DNA of 64,000 nucleotides from Methylopila jiangsuensis (GTDB taxonomy: Bacteria > Pseudomonadota > Alphaproteobacteria > Rhizobiales > Methylopilaceae), in NCBI RefSeq assembly GCF_027922305.1, contig NZ_BSFK01000016.1, positions 62,001 to 126,000 on the forward strand, read 5' to 3'. The position numbers and the translations under genes were made by a program. The number at the start of each line of letters is the position of its first letter. The first letter of the stretch is position 1. This document shows positions 25,702 to 36,566 of the stretch, in pieces. The notes beneath the pieces are model-generated. The model saw only the letters and a program-made list of their open reading frames with translations, was not told the DNA's origin and ran no database searches.

Positions 25702-25736
25702 ACAAACGAACGACCCGCGGCGTGAGCCGCGGGTCG
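25702..25736 (-). terminator. Hairpin between infB and rbfA
   Basis: An 11-bp perfect stem, CGACCCGCGGC with its complement around GTGA (25711-25736), is followed on the minus strand by the T-rich TTCGTTTGTC. It looks like a Rho-independent terminator or attenuator about 25 bases after the infB stop, so rbfA may have its own promoter or be expressed by read-through. Confidence 0.7.
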
Positions 25737-25761
25737 CAAATGGTTCGAACGTCGGACGCGC

Positions 25762-28569
25762 TTAGAGCGTGCGCTTCACTTCCGTGACGCGGTAGCACTC
25801 GATCACGTCGCCGGCGCGCATGTCCTGGTAGTTCTCGAACGACATGCCGCATTCGGTGCCGGCGCGGATTTCCGGCACGTCGTCCTTGAAGCGCTTGAGC
25901 GTCGCGAGCTTGCCCTCGTGGATGACGACGTTGTCGCGGATGAGGCGCACGCTCGCGCCCTTCTGGACCACGCCCTCGGTGACGAGGCAGCCGGCGATCT
26001 TGCCGACCTTGGACACCGCGAAGATCTCGCGGATCTGGGCGTTGCCGAGGAAGTCCTCGCGCCGCTCCGGCGACAGCATCCCGGACATGGCGGCTTTGAT
26101 GTCGTCCACCAGATCGTAGATGATGTTGTAGTAGCGGATTTCGGTGCCGGTGCGCTCGGCGGCGTCGCGGGCCTCCTTCAGCGCGCGGACGTTGAAGCCG
26201 ATCACCACCGCGTTCGAGGCCGAGGCCAGGATCACGTCGCTCTCGGTCACGCCGCCGGCGCCCGACAGCAGCACGCGCACGCCGACTTCGTCGTTGCCGA
26301 CCTTCTCCAGCGCCTGGACGATCGCCTCCACGGAGCCCTGCACGTCGCCCTTGATGACGAGTGGGAACTCCTTCTTACCCGCCACCTTGATCTGCGACAT
26401 CATCTGCTCGAGGCCCGAGACGCGGACCACGGCGCGGGCCGCCGCCTGCTCGCGCTTCTGACGCGTGCGGTAGTCGGCGATCTCGCGGGCGCGGGCCTCG
26501 TTCTCCACCACTGCGATGCGGTCGCCGGCCTCCGGCGCTCCGTTGAAGCCGAGGATCTCCACCGGCATGGACGGGCCGGCCTCGGGGGTGGTGTCGCCCT
26601 GGTCGGTGACGAGGGCGCGCACGCGGCCCCATTCGGAACCGGCCACCACGATGTCGCCCTGATACAGCGTGCCGCGCTGGACCAGCGCCGTCGCTACCGG
26701 ACCGCGGCCGCGGTCGAGCTTGGCCTCGATCACGGTGCCCTCGGCCGGACGGTCGGGATTCGCCTTCAGCTCGAGGATTTCGGACTGGAGCTGGATGATC
26801 TCGAGCAGCTTGTCGAGATTGGTCCGCGCCTTGGCCGAGACCTCGACCTCCAGGGTCTCGCCGCCCAGCGACTCCACCTGGATCTCGTACTGCAGCAGCT
26901 CGCTGCGCACCTTTTCCGGCTTGGCCTCGGGCTTGTCGACCTTGTTGATCGCCACGATGATCGGCACGCCGGCCGCGCGGGCGTGGTTGATCGCCTCCGC
27001 GGTCTGCGGCTTCACGCCGTCGTCGGCCGCCACCACCAGCACCACGATGTCCGTGGACTTGGCGCCGCGGGCGCGCATCGCCGTGAAGGCGGCGTGGCCC
27101 GGCGTGTCGATGAAGGTGATCTTGCCGCCGAGCGGCGACGTCACCTGATAGGCGCCGATGTGCTGGGTGATGCCGCCGGCCTCGCCCTTGACCACGTTGG
27201 TCTGGCGGATGGCGTCCAGCAGCGAGGTCTTGCCGTGGTCCACGTGGCCCATGATGGTCACGACCGGCGGGCGCGGCTTCAGGCTCTCCGGCGCGTCGGG
27301 GGCGTCGAACAGGCCTTCCTCCACGTCGGACTCGGCCACGCGGCGCACGGTGTGGCCCAGCTCCTCGGCGATGAGCTGGGCGGTGTCGGCGTCGATCAGG
27401 TCGGTGATCTTCTTCATGACGCCCTGCTTCATCAGCAGGCGCACCACGTCCACCGCGCGCTCCGACATGCGGTTCGCCAGCTCCTGCACCGTGAGGGTCT
27501 CGGGGACCGTCACTTCGCGGGCGAGCTTCTCCTTGGGCTCCTGATGGCCCTTGCCGGACAGGCGCTGCACGCGCCGGCGGTAGGACGCGACCGAACGCGA
27601 CCGCTCCTCGTCGCTGCCGCCGGTGGCGGTGGCGATGGTGAGGCGTCCGCGCTCCTTGGTCGGGGCGGCCTTGGCGCGTTCGGGCTTGGCCGGGGCCGGG
27701 GCGCGCACGGGAGCGCTCGGGCCGGCGCGGCGCACGGGAGCGCGCACGGGCTCCTCGGACTCGATCGGCGCGGACGGACGGCGCACGCCGCCGATCGGCG
27801 CGGGCGCGCCCGGCCGGCGCGGCGCCGTGGAGGACGGGCCGGCCGGACGCGGGCCGGCCGAAGACGGACCGGCGGGGCGCTGGGCGGAATAGGGGGCGGA
27901 CGACTGCGGACGCGGCGCGGACGCGGCCGGACGCTCCGCGACGGGGGCGGCGGTCTGCGGCGTGGATATGGTCGCCGCATCCTGCGCGCGCTTGGCGGCT
28001 TCGATCTCGGCGCGGCGTCGGGCCTCCTCCTCCTGCTGGCGGCGGGCGTCCTCCTCGCGCTTGCGGGCCTCGGCCGCCAGACGCTCGCGCTCTTCCTCGG
28101 CCTCGCGCACGGCGCGGGCTCGGGCGTCAGCCTCGGCGCGCTTGCGGTCTTCCGCTTCGCGGATGCGGGCGCCGGCGAGCGCCTGGGCGCGGGCGCCCAT
28201 CTCGTCGGAGGTCAGGGTGCGCAGCACGACGCCGCCGGGACGTCCGCCTGCGCGCGGCGCGGCGGGGGCCGGACGCTGCGGCTGGCCGGAGGCGGCGGGA
28301 CGCTGGGGCGCCGCAGGCTGCTGCGGGGCGGGCCGGGCGGGAGCGGGCGCCGGAGCCGTGGACGCGGCGGACGGGGAGGGTGCGGCGGATGCGCCCTTGG
28401 CGTCACCCGGGGTCACGGTGCGGCGCTTCACCTTCTCAACCACCACGGCGTTCGTGCGTCCGTGGCTGAAACTCTGGCGCACGACGCCCGTCTCCGACGG
28501 ACGCTTCAGCGTGAGCGTCTTCGGAGATGCGGTGAGCGTCTTGTCGCCGGTATTCTTCGTGTCCGTCAT
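25762..28569 (-). CDS. infB: Translation initiation factor IF-2
   Basis: 935 residues. The N-terminus carries the alphaproteobacterial IF2-associated segment ([20 protein letters not shown]), then about 280 residues of Pro/Ala/Arg-rich and Glu/Arg coiled sequence, then the IF2_N domain ([20 protein letters not shown]). The G domain starts near residue 435: GHVDHGKT at 441-448, [16 protein letters not shown]. Two beta-barrel domains and domain IV follow. IF-2 places initiator fMet-tRNA on the 30S subunit. The ATG overlaps the ylxR stop (ATGA), so the two are translationally coupled. Confidence 0.98.
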   Translation of the reverse strand: MTDTKNTGDKTLTASPKTLTLKRPSETGVVRQSFSHGRTNAVVVEKVKRRTVTPGDAKGASAAPSPSAASTAPAPAPARPAPQQPAAPQRPAASGQPQRPAPAAPRAGGRPGGVVLRTLTSDEMGARAQALAGARIREAEDRKRAEADARARAVREAEEERERLAAEARKREEDARRQQEEEARRRAEIEAAKRAQDAATISTPQTAAPVAERPAASAPRPQSSAPYSAQRPAGPSSAGPRPAGPSSTAPRRPGAPAPIGGVRRPSAPIESEEPVRAPVRRAGPSAPVRAPAPAKPERAKAAPTKERGRLTIATATGGSDEERSRSVASYRRRVQRLSGKGHQEPKEKLAREVTVPETLTVQELANRMSERAVDVVRLLMKQGVMKKITDLIDADTAQLIAEELGHTVRRVAESDVEEGLFDAPDAPESLKPRPPVVTIMGHVDHGKTSLLDAIRQTNVVKGEAGGITQHIGAYQVTSPLGGKITFIDTPGHAAFTAMRARGAKSTDIVVLVVAADDGVKPQTAEAINHARAAGVPIIVAINKVDKPEAKPEKVRSELLQYEIQVESLGGETLEVEVSAKARTNLDKLLEIIQLQSEILELKANPDRPAEGTVIEAKLDRGRGPVATALVQRGTLYQGDIVVAGSEWGRVRALVTDQGDTTPEAGPSMPVEILGFNGAPEAGDRIAVVENEARAREIADYRTRQKREQAAARAVVRVSGLEQMMSQIKVAGKKEFPLVIKGDVQGSVEAIVQALEKVGNDEVGVRVLLSGAGGVTESDVILASASNAVVIGFNVRALKEARDAAERTGTEIRYYNIIYDLVDDIKAAMSGMLSPERREDFLGNAQIREIFAVSKVGKIAGCLVTEGVVQKGASVRLIRDNVVIHEGKLATLKRFKDDVPEIRAGTECGMSFENYQDMRAGDVIECYRVTEVKRTL

Positions 28570-29258
28570 GCCCTGTCCGTTCCTGCAGGCGGCTCGCCTG
28601 CCCCAACACCCATCGTCTCCGCGGCCTTCGCGGAGACGGGCCCATCAGCCTTCACGCCTCGGTAGCGCGCGAGCTGGTCGCATCGCGCGAGAAAGGCGGC
28701 GCTGACGGGGCCTGCGAGCAGCGCTGCATGTACCACATTCATCCGCCCCAACGCCAAGTCCAATTGAGCGGAGCGAAACAACTTGATGACACGGACCGCC
28801 GACAGCTTGTTCAGCCGCGTCAGAACCTGCCGTAACTTGCGGGCGCCGTCGGCGCCCCCGTCTTCGGCTTCCACCAGAGCGATGACGGGCTCCTTGACGA
28901 AAGCCGCCTCCACCTTGGCGAAACCGCAGGTCACACGCCCCGCCTTCTGAGCGAAGCCAAGCATCGCGAGCGCCTGACGCTCGAGAAGCGCGTCGACCAC
29001 GGCGTCGATCGCGGGATCGACGCTCGCCTGATCCTTGAAGCCGCGGGCGAAGGCCTTGCGCTTCACCGCAAGGCGCACCGCCTCGGCCTCGGCCGTCACC
29101 CACACGCCCCGGCCGGGAAGCTCGCGCTTCAGGTCGGGAACCACGGTTCCGTCCGGCGCGCGGACGAAGCGGATCAGCTCGTCCACGGCCCTGGTCGCGC
29201 GCGTCGCGACGCAGGTGCGCTCCGGAGCGGCGCGGTCGTCGTCGCGGTCGCCCGCCAT
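28566..29258 (-). CDS. YlxR-type RNA-binding protein with L7Ae-like domain
   Basis: 230 residues. The N-terminal YlxR (DUF448) domain shows [20 protein letters not shown] and [19 protein letters not shown]. The second half resembles an L7Ae/YlxQ-like fold ([15 protein letters not shown] is read here as [20 protein letters not shown]). This YlxR-YlxQ fusion is common in alphaproteobacteria and always sits between nusA and infB. The role is presumed RNA binding in transcription or translation; the exact function is not settled. It follows nusA by 11 bases and overlaps infB by 4. Confidence 0.93.
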   Translation of the reverse strand: MAGDRDDDRAAPERTCVATRATRAVDELIRFVRAPDGTVVPDLKRELPGRGVWVTAEAEAVRLAVKRKAFARGFKDQASVDPAIDAVVDALLERQALAMLGFAQKAGRVTCGFAKVEAAFVKEPVIALVEAEDGGADGARKLRQVLTRLNKLSAVRVIKLFRSAQLDLALGRMNVVHAALLAGPVSAAFLARCDQLARYRGVKADGPVSAKAAETMGVGAGEPPAGTDRA

Positions 29259-29269
29259 CCGACGCGCCG

Positions 29270-30886
29270 TCAGACCCGCGCCGGCTCCGCCTCGACCGTC
29301 TCGTCGGCCTCCACGGCCTCCTCCTCGGGCGCGGCGAGGTCGGCCTCGTCGATCCAGCCCGCCTTGACGCGCGCCTGCATGATCATGCCCTCGGCCTCGT
29401 CGCGGGAGACGTAGAAGCCGTCGAGCGCGCCGCTCTCGCGGCGGGCCTCCGGACCGCTGCGGTCGATCCAGCCGATCAGGTCGTCGGTGGCGCAGCCGGC
29501 CAGATCCTCGACCGTCTTGATGTCGTGCTCGCCGAAGGCCACCAGCATGGCCGTGGTCACGCCCGGCACCTCGCGCAGGGCGTCCTCCACGCCGAGCTCG
29601 ACGCGGCGGGCGTCATGCTCGGCCTCGATGCGGGCCAGATAGTCCAGCGCGCGGTTCTGGATCTCCTGCGCGGTGTCCTCGTCGAAGCCCTCGATCGAGG
29701 CCAGCTCCGAGAGCTCCACATAGGCGATCTCCTCCACGGAGACGAAGCCTTCCGCCGCCAGCAGCTGGCCGAGGGTCTCGTCCACGTCGAGCGCCGCCAT
29801 GAACTCCTGCGACCGGGTCTGGAACTCCTTCTGGCGGCGCTCGCTCTCCTCGGCCTCGGTCATGATGTCGATGTCCCAGCCGGTGAGCTGGGAGGCGAGG
29901 CGCACGTTCTGGCCGCGGCGGCCGATGGCGAGCGAGAGCTGGTCGTCGGGAACCACCACCTCGATCTTGTTGGTGTCCTCGTCGAGAACGACCTTCACCA
30001 CTTCCGCCGGCTGCAGCGCGTTGACGATGAAGGTGGCGTTGTCGGTGGACCAGGGGATGATGTCGATCTTCTCGCCCTGCAGCTCCTGCACCACCGCCTG
30101 CACGCGCGAGCCGCGCATGCCGACGCAGGCGCCCACGGGGTCGATGGAGCCGTCGCGGGAGATCACGGCGATCTTGGCGCGCGAGCCCGGATCGCGGGCC
30201 ACCGCCTTCACCTCGATCACGCCGTCGTAGATTTCCGGCACCTCCTGGGCGAACAGCTTCGCCATGAACTGCGGATGGGTGCGCGACAGGAAGATCTGCG
30301 GCCCGCGCGGTTCGCGGCGCACGTCGTACACATAGGCGCGCACGCGGTCGCCGGGGCGGAACTGCTCGCGCGGCAGGAGCTCGTCGCGGCGCACGATGGC
30401 CTCGCCGCGGCCGAGGTCCACGATGACGTTGCCGTATTCGACGCGCTTCACCAGACCGTTGACGATGTCGCCGATGCGATCCTTGTACTCCTGGTACTGG
30501 CGGTCGCGCTCGGCGTCGCGCACCTTCTGCACGATCACCTGCTTGGCGGACTGGGCGGCGATGCGGCCGAAGTCGAACGGCGGCAGCGTGTCGGCGATGT
30601 AGTCGCCGGGCTGGGCGGCCGGGTTGCGCTTGCGGGCGTCGTCGAGGGAAATCTCGATGTTGTCGTTGTCGACGCTGTCGACGACGAGCATCAGGCGCGA
30701 CAGGCGGATCTCGCCGGTCTTGGGATGGATCTCGGCGCGGATCTCCGTCTCCAGCCCGTAGCGGGACCGGGCGGCCTTCTGGATCGCGTCCTCCATCGCC
30801 TCGAGCACGATGCCCTTGTCGATGACCTTCTCGCGGGCGACGGCCTCAGCGATCTGGAGAAGCTCGAGCCGGTTGGCGCTCGCCAT
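29270..30886 (-). CDS. nusA: Transcription termination/antitermination protein NusA
   Basis: 538 residues with the full alphaproteobacterial layout: N-terminal polymerase-binding domain (ANRLELLQIAEAVAREKVID), S1 domain (IVNGLVKRVEYGNVIVDLGRGEAI), two KH domains (VGACVGMRGSRVQAVVQEL; LSLAIGRRGQNVRLASQLTG) and two C-terminal helix-hairpin-helix repeats, ending in an acidic tail. NusA modulates pausing, termination and antitermination. It stands 6 bases after rimP in one operon. Confidence 0.98.
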   Translation of the reverse strand: MASANRLELLQIAEAVAREKVIDKGIVLEAMEDAIQKAARSRYGLETEIRAEIHPKTGEIRLSRLMLVVDSVDNDNIEISLDDARKRNPAAQPGDYIADTLPPFDFGRIAAQSAKQVIVQKVRDAERDRQYQEYKDRIGDIVNGLVKRVEYGNVIVDLGRGEAIVRRDELLPREQFRPGDRVRAYVYDVRREPRGPQIFLSRTHPQFMAKLFAQEVPEIYDGVIEVKAVARDPGSRAKIAVISRDGSIDPVGACVGMRGSRVQAVVQELQGEKIDIIPWSTDNATFIVNALQPAEVVKVVLDEDTNKIEVVVPDDQLSLAIGRRGQNVRLASQLTGWDIDIMTEAEESERRQKEFQTRSQEFMAALDVDETLGQLLAAEGFVSVEEIAYVELSELASIEGFDEDTAQEIQNRALDYLARIEAEHDARRVELGVEDALREVPGVTTAMLVAFGEHDIKTVEDLAGCATDDLIGWIDRSGPEARRESGALDGFYVSRDEAEGMIMQARVKAGWIDEADLAAPEEEAVEADETVEAEPARV

Positions 30887-30892
30887 TGGGGT

Positions 30893-31636
30893 TTACCTCC
30901 GTGCCTTGGGGGCGGCCTTGCCGGCTCCCCCTTTTGCGCCGCTCCAGCGGCGGGCCGGCCGCGCGCCCTCGGGCGCCGCGGCGGTCTCGTCATCGGCGGC
31001 GGACGCGGGCGCCGCGCCGTCGTCGGTCAACGTCTCGTCGCCGTCCTCGTCGTCCGGCGCGCGGCCGGCGGCCTTGGCCCGGCGCAGCGCCTCGCGGATC
31101 AGCTCGTCGGTGAGGATCAGGCGGGCCTCGGCCACGTCGGCGATGGGCAGGCGCACCCTGGCGGGTTCGTCCTTGCCGGCGTCGTCGCGGCGCAGCAGCG
31201 CCAGGTCGCCGTCCACGCCCTCCAGCACGCCCTTGAAGCGGCGGCGGCCGTCCACGGCCACCTCCATCTCCACCTTGGCGAGATGGCCGGCCCAGCGCGC
31301 GAAGTCGGACACGCGCACCAGCGGGCGGTCGATGCCGGGGGAGGAGACTTCCAGGTTGTAGGCGCGGTCGATCGGGTCCTCCACGTCGAGCACCGGCGAG
31401 ACCGCCTTGGAGGCGACCTCGCAGTCGTCGACCGTGAAGGTGCCGTCGGCGCGCTCCACCATGATCTGCAGGGTGTAGCCGTCGCGGCCCGAGGACTTGA
31501 CCCGCACCAGACGGAAGCCGAGGTCGATCAGCGTCGGACCCACGATCGCCGCCACGCGCGCGTCGACGCCGCTCTCGGTCACGAGGCGGGGTTCGTCGAG
31601 GGGGCTGTCGATCTCGGTCGCGATGCCGTCGGTCAT
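30893..31636 (-). CDS. rimP: Ribosome maturation factor RimP
   Basis: 247 residues. The conserved core runs over about 175 residues: [24 protein letters not shown]-like [40 protein letters not shown] and [20 protein letters not shown]. About 70 extra C-terminal residues are acidic and then basic ([35 protein letters not shown]), common in related rhizobia. RimP helps assemble the 30S subunit. It is the first gene of the nusA-infB operon. Confidence 0.96.
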   Translation of the reverse strand: MTDGIATEIDSPLDEPRLVTESGVDARVAAIVGPTLIDLGFRLVRVKSSGRDGYTLQIMVERADGTFTVDDCEVASKAVSPVLDVEDPIDRAYNLEVSSPGIDRPLVRVSDFARWAGHLAKVEMEVAVDGRRRFKGVLEGVDGDLALLRRDDAGKDEPARVRLPIADVAEARLILTDELIREALRRAKAAGRAPDDEDGDETLTDDGAAPASAADDETAAAPEGARPARRWSGAKGGAGKAAPKARR

Positions 31637-31861
31637 GAAATCCTGGGAGCGTTTAAGCGGGTTTGGAGCGGGCCCCTTCGGGACCCACCCTCGAAAAGCC
31701 TCGATCGAAGCCAGTCGACGATGTCAGTGATGGAGTGAGATATACGCATTTTGCGTGTCGATCGCAAGGGCGCAAACCGCCCTTCGCCCATGGACAGGCG
31801 CGGCCGGCCGTGCCGTCATACGCCCAAAGACCTTGGAACAAGGCTTCGGGAGACACGCCTC
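31637..31861. promoter_or_regulatory. Divergent promoter region, rimP operon and PNPOx-like gene
   Basis: 225 bases between divergent starts. An AT-rich patch at 31735-31755 (GAGATATACGCATTTTGCGTG) contains the small inverted repeat ACGCA/TGCGT, the best candidate for promoter or operator sequence. Nothing else was recognised. Confidence 0.4.
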
Positions 31862-32515
31862 ATGACCTCGCTCTATTCCGACACGCACCGCGCGCTGCAG
31901 GAGGCGTTCGGCTCGCGCCCGCTGGCCGATTTCCTCGACGCGCATCATGTGCGGGACGACCTGAGCGAGGCGGATCAGGCCTTCGTGGCCTCGCGCGACT
32001 TCTTCTTCCTGTCCACCGTCGATCCGGACGGCATGCCCTCCGTGTCCTACAAGGGCGGACCGGAGGGGCTGGTGCGGGTGCTGGACGCGCGCACGATCGC
32101 GTTTCCGGGCTTCGACGGCAACGGCATGTTCCTGTCCTTCGGCAATCTGCAGGGGCAGGGCAAGGTCGGGCTGCTGTTCATCGACTTCGAGACGCCGCAT
32201 CGGCTGCGCGCGCAAGGGATCGCCACGCTGTCCGTGGACGATCCGCTGAAGGGCGAATGGCCGGGCGCCCAGTGCGTGGTCCGGGTGGCTCTGGACAAGA
32301 CCTGGGTCAACTGCCCGCGCTACATCCACCGCCACCAGCGGGTCGGGACCTCGCGCTACGTGCCGGCGGCGGACGGCTCCGCGCCGCTCGCCGAATGGAA
32401 GCGGCTTGATTTCGTGCAGGAGGCGCTGCCCGAGGGCGACCGCCGCGCGGCCGAGCGCGAGGGCCTGCTCGACCTGCCGGCCTATGAGGCGAAGGTCGCG
32501 AACGGCGAGGCGTGA
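31862..32515 (+). CDS. Pyridoxamine 5'-phosphate oxidase-family flavoprotein
   Basis: 217 residues from the ATG at 31862 (GGGAGA upstream); the open frame extends to 31751 without family support. The split-barrel FMN-binding fold is indicated by FVASRDFFFLSTVDPDGMPSVSYKGG, IAFPGFDGNGMFLSFGNLQG and KVGLLFIDFETPHRLRAQGIA. A C-terminal part WVNCPRYIHRHQR is typical of this PNPOx-like subgroup, not of PdxH itself. It is probably an FMN- or F420-type oxidoreductase; the substrate is unknown. Confidence 0.82.
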   Translation: MTSLYSDTHRALQEAFGSRPLADFLDAHHVRDDLSEADQAFVASRDFFFLSTVDPDGMPSVSYKGGPEGLVRVLDARTIAFPGFDGNGMFLSFGNLQGQGKVGLLFIDFETPHRLRAQGIATLSVDDPLKGEWPGAQCVVRVALDKTWVNCPRYIHRHQRVGTSRYVPAADGSAPLAEWKRLDFVQEALPEGDRRAAEREGLLDLPAYEAKVANGEA

Positions 32516-32586
32516 GCGGCCCCGCGCCTTTGACCGTGCGGGCCGGATCGGGCTAGGGCTCGGCGAACCGCAACAGGAGCCTTCCC

Positions 32587-33006
32587 ATGCCCGACGTCCG
32601 CTCGATCTGCGCCATCGGCCTCAGCGGCCAGATGGGCCTCAACGGCGTGCTGCCGTGGGAGGGCGACCCGCGCCAGGCGTTCGTGGACGACGTGGCCCGG
32701 TTCTTCGACATCACTCGCGGCCATGTTCTGGTCGCGGGCCGCAAGACCATCGAGGCCATCCCGGACTTCGCCCGGGGCGACCGCACGCTGTTCATCACCG
32801 ACCGCGGCATGGACCCGCGCGACGTGCTGGCCCGCTTCCCGGACCGGGTGGTCTATGTGGGCGGCGGCCCGGTGGCCTGGGGCGCCTATGCGCCGTACAT
32901 CCGGCACTGGGACATCAACCGGCTGCCCTATGACGGCCCGGCCGACCGCTGGTTCGACGTCAACTGGCTGATCGCCGGCGGCGCTTCCGTGCAGGAGCGC
33001 GGCTGA
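32587..33006 (+). CDS. DHFR-like reductase, probable dihydromethanopterin reductase DmrA
   Basis: 139 residues (about 15 kDa), shorter than FolA. The DHFR signature is present as AIGLSGQMGLNGVLPWEGDPRQAF in part (GLNGVLPW), with VLVAGRKTIEAIP and VYVGGGPVAWGAYAPYIRHW. The end WDINRLPYDGPADRWFDVNWL resembles DmrA of Methylobacterium, which reduces dihydromethanopterin to the tetrahydro form in the C1-transfer pathway. That assignment fits the methylotroph-like gene set (fhs, ccr, ecm), but folate reduction cannot be excluded. CAGGAG lies 8 bases before the ATG. Confidence 0.7.
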   Translation: MPDVRSICAIGLSGQMGLNGVLPWEGDPRQAFVDDVARFFDITRGHVLVAGRKTIEAIPDFARGDRTLFITDRGMDPRDVLARFPDRVVYVGGGPVAWGAYAPYIRHWDINRLPYDGPADRWFDVNWLIAGGASVQERG

Positions 33007-33080
33007 CCGCGCGGACGCCCGAGCCGATCTCGGGCGGGCCTCGCCTGAAGCGCATGAGCCCTTGAATGGCCGGCGTCGCG

Positions 33081-33104
33081 GATGGCCGGCATGCTCCGGC
33101 CATC
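33081..33104. terminator. Hairpin between convergent genes
   Basis: GATGGCCGG and CCGGCCATC form a 9-bp stem with a 6-base loop midway between the DmrA-like gene and the convergent quinone oxidoreductase gene. There is no T-run. A bidirectional 3'-end structure is plausible. Confidence 0.4.
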
Positions 33105-33131
33105 CCGGCGAAGACGCAGCCAGACTTCCGC

Positions 33132-34142
33132 TCAGGCCGCTTTGTCGGTGGTGAGGATGATCTTGCCCATGTGGCTGCTCGCCTCCATCAGCCGGTGCGC
33201 GTCGGCGGCGCCAGCCAGCGGGAACGTGGCGTGGACCACGGGCTTGATCTTGCCCGCCTCGATCAGCGGCCAGACTTCCCGGACCAGCGCCTCGGCGATC
33301 GCCGCCTTCTGGGCCACGGGCCGGGCGCGCAGGGTGGAGCCCGTCAGGTTGAGCCGCTTCAGCATGATGGGCGTGAGGTCGATGCTGACCTTCGGCCCCT
33401 GCATGAAGGCGATCTGGACCAGGAAGCCGTCCGCCGCCAGCGACTTCAGGTTCTTGGCGGTGTACTCGCCGCCGACCATGTCGAGGATGACGTTGACGCC
33501 CTTGCCGCCGGTCTCCTCCTTCAGCACGGCCTGGAAGTCCTCGGCGCGGTAGTCGATTCCGCGCTTGGCGCCGAGCTTTTCGCAGAAGGCCGCCTTCTCC
33601 GGCCCGCCGGCGGTGGCGTAGACGGTGGCGCCGCGGGCGGCGGCGAGCTGGATGGCGGTGACGCCGATGCCGCTCGTTCCGCCATGCACCAGGAAGCTCT
33701 GGCCGCTTTTCAGCCCGGCCCGGTCGAACACGTTGGACCACACCGTCATGAAGGTCTCGGGCAGGCTCGCGGCCTCCACCATGGAGAGGCCCTTCGGGAC
33801 CGGCAGGCAGTTGGAGGCGTGCGCGACCGCGTATTCGGCGTAGCCGCCGCCGGCGATCAGCGCGCAGACCGCGTCGCCGACCTTCAGGTTCTCGACGCCT
33901 GCGCCGAGCGCCGCAACGCGGCCGGCGATCTCGAGCCCGAGCGTCTCCGGCGCGCCGGGAGGGGCGGGATACATGCCCTTGCGCTGCATCACGTCCGGCC
34001 GGTTGACGCCGGCGGCCGCCACCTCCACCAGCACCTCGCCCTCCTTCGGCTCCGGCAGCGGGCCGCGGGCGAGCGCGAGGACGTCGGGCTCGCCGGCGCC
34101 CTCGGCGCGGATGAAGGCCATGTCGGCGGGAAGCTGGGTCAT
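33132..34142 (-). CDS. NAD(P)H quinone oxidoreductase, PIG3 type
   Basis: 336 residues of the zinc-free medium-chain reductase family. Motifs: AAAGVNRPDVMQRKGMYPAP, GLEIAGRVAALG, SLPETFMTVWSNVFDRAGL, the nucleotide loop VHGGTSGIGVTAIQLA and the C-terminal DAHRLMEASSHMGKIIL. This is the PIG3/TP53I3-like subgroup, which reduces quinones or similar carbonyls with NADPH. It is a single gene, divergent from the M17 aminopeptidase. Confidence 0.92.
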   Translation of the reverse strand: MTQLPADMAFIRAEGAGEPDVLALARGPLPEPKEGEVLVEVAAAGVNRPDVMQRKGMYPAPPGAPETLGLEIAGRVAALGAGVENLKVGDAVCALIAGGGYAEYAVAHASNCLPVPKGLSMVEAASLPETFMTVWSNVFDRAGLKSGQSFLVHGGTSGIGVTAIQLAAARGATVYATAGGPEKAAFCEKLGAKRGIDYRAEDFQAVLKEETGGKGVNVILDMVGGEYTAKNLKSLAADGFLVQIAFMQGPKVSIDLTPIMLKRLNLTGSTLRARPVAQKAAIAEALVREVWPLIEAGKIKPVVHATFPLAGAADAHRLMEASSHMGKIILTTDKAA

Positions 34143-34302
34143 GGGGCGTCCGGTCCTTGAGGGCGTGTGGTCTTGCCGTGTCTTGGGCGCATGGTTTGGC
34201 GCGCCCCGCGTCTGAGGGCAAGCCTTCCCGGACGTGGCGCCGCGCCCCGAATATGCGATGACGGGGCGTCACATCCGCCTGAAGCCTTCGAGGAAGCCGC
34301 CC

Positions 34303-35670
<1,368 letters not shown>

Positions 35671-35694
35671 GGGCGCCGATTGGGAAAATCCGCC

Positions 35695-35795
35695 ACCCGT
35701 CATGCCCGAGCTCGCCTCGGGCTTCCACGACCTGAGCGGTTCACGGTTCGGCGCGGCCAAGTCATGGCTACCCGAGCATCGCGGGCATGACGGGT
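35695..35795. repeat. Palindromic repeat family 2 (copy 1)
   Basis: Exact 14-base inverted ends, ACCCGTCATGCCCG at 35695 and CGGGCATGACGGGT at 35782-35795, enclose about 73 bases. A related 100-base element lies at 49065-49164. The form (terminal GTCATGCCCG, about 100 bases, intergenic) is that of small dispersed palindromic elements common in rhizobial genomes. Confidence 0.75.
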
Positions 35796-35939
35796 TCAAA
35801 TCGTGCGCTTCGGCAATCCTAGAGCGGGCGCCTGGGTGGGCCAGACGTTCACGAAACGGTCAGAGCGCTTCCGCTAGACGGGACGCGAGCCCCGAGGCTT
35901 GGCATAACGCCCTCCACCTCCCGAACCCTGACGGACGGC

Positions 35940-36527
35940 ATGCTGCAACGCGTCTACGACTGGTCCCTGCGCATGGCGCGCCACCGGCACGCCGAGCGGG
36001 CGCTCGCGGCGCTGTGCTTCGCGGAAAGCTCCTTCGTGCCGGCGCTGCCGGAAGTGATGCTGCTGCCCATGATCCTCGCGGACCGGGCCAAGGCCTGGCG
36101 CTACGCCGCCATCTGCACCATCTCTTCCGTGCTCGGTGGGATAGCCGGCTATCTGATTGGCTATTTCCTGTTCGAGGCGGTGGGCCAGCCCTTGCTCGCG
36201 CTCTACGGCATGGGGGACGAGTTCGAGAGCGTCGCCGGCAAATACAACGAATACGGCTGGCTGATGGTGCTGATCGGCGGCGGCGTAACGCCGATCCCCT
36301 ATAAGGTGATCACCATCGCCAGCGGCCTGACCCAGCTCGACTTCGTCACCTTCGTGCTGGCGAGCGTGGCGGCGCGCGGCGTGCGGTTCTTCCTGCCCTG
36401 CGCGCTGCTCTATTATTATGGCCCGCAGGCCAAACGCCTGATGGACACGCGCCTGACCCAGGTGTTCTGGATCTCGCTTGCGCTGGTCGTCCTCGGGTTC
36501 GTCGCCGCGCCTTACCTGTTCCGCTGA
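35940..36527 (+). CDS. YqaA/DedA-like membrane protein (VTT domain)
   Basis: 195 residues with four to five membrane segments (MLLPMILADRAKAWRYAAI; SVLGGIAGYLIGYFLFEAVG; VFWISLALVVLGFVAAPYLF). The VTT/SNARE-associated signature is YGWLMVLIGGGVTPIPYKVITIASG, shown here by GGGVTPIPYKVITIA, with the conserved arginine in VAARGVRFFLPC. It belongs to the YqaA branch. DedA relatives include lipid flippases; for this branch the role is unproven. Confidence 0.9.
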   Translation: MLQRVYDWSLRMARHRHAERALAALCFAESSFVPALPEVMLLPMILADRAKAWRYAAICTISSVLGGIAGYLIGYFLFEAVGQPLLALYGMGDEFESVAGKYNEYGWLMVLIGGGVTPIPYKVITIASGLTQLDFVTFVLASVAARGVRFFLPCALLYYYGPQAKRLMDTRLTQVFWISLALVVLGFVAAPYLFR

Positions 36528-36566
36528 CGGCGCGCGTCCCGCGCCGCCCGCCGCCCGGAGCGTTCC

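Noticed and set aside
25918-28665. A 915-codon plus-strand frame opposite infB
   Set aside because: Antisense to an unambiguous IF-2; repetitive Gly/Ala/His content.
35780-35830. GGTTCAAAT motif resembling a tRNA T-loop
   Set aside because: No acceptor or anticodon stem can be paired around it; it is the edge of a palindromic repeat.
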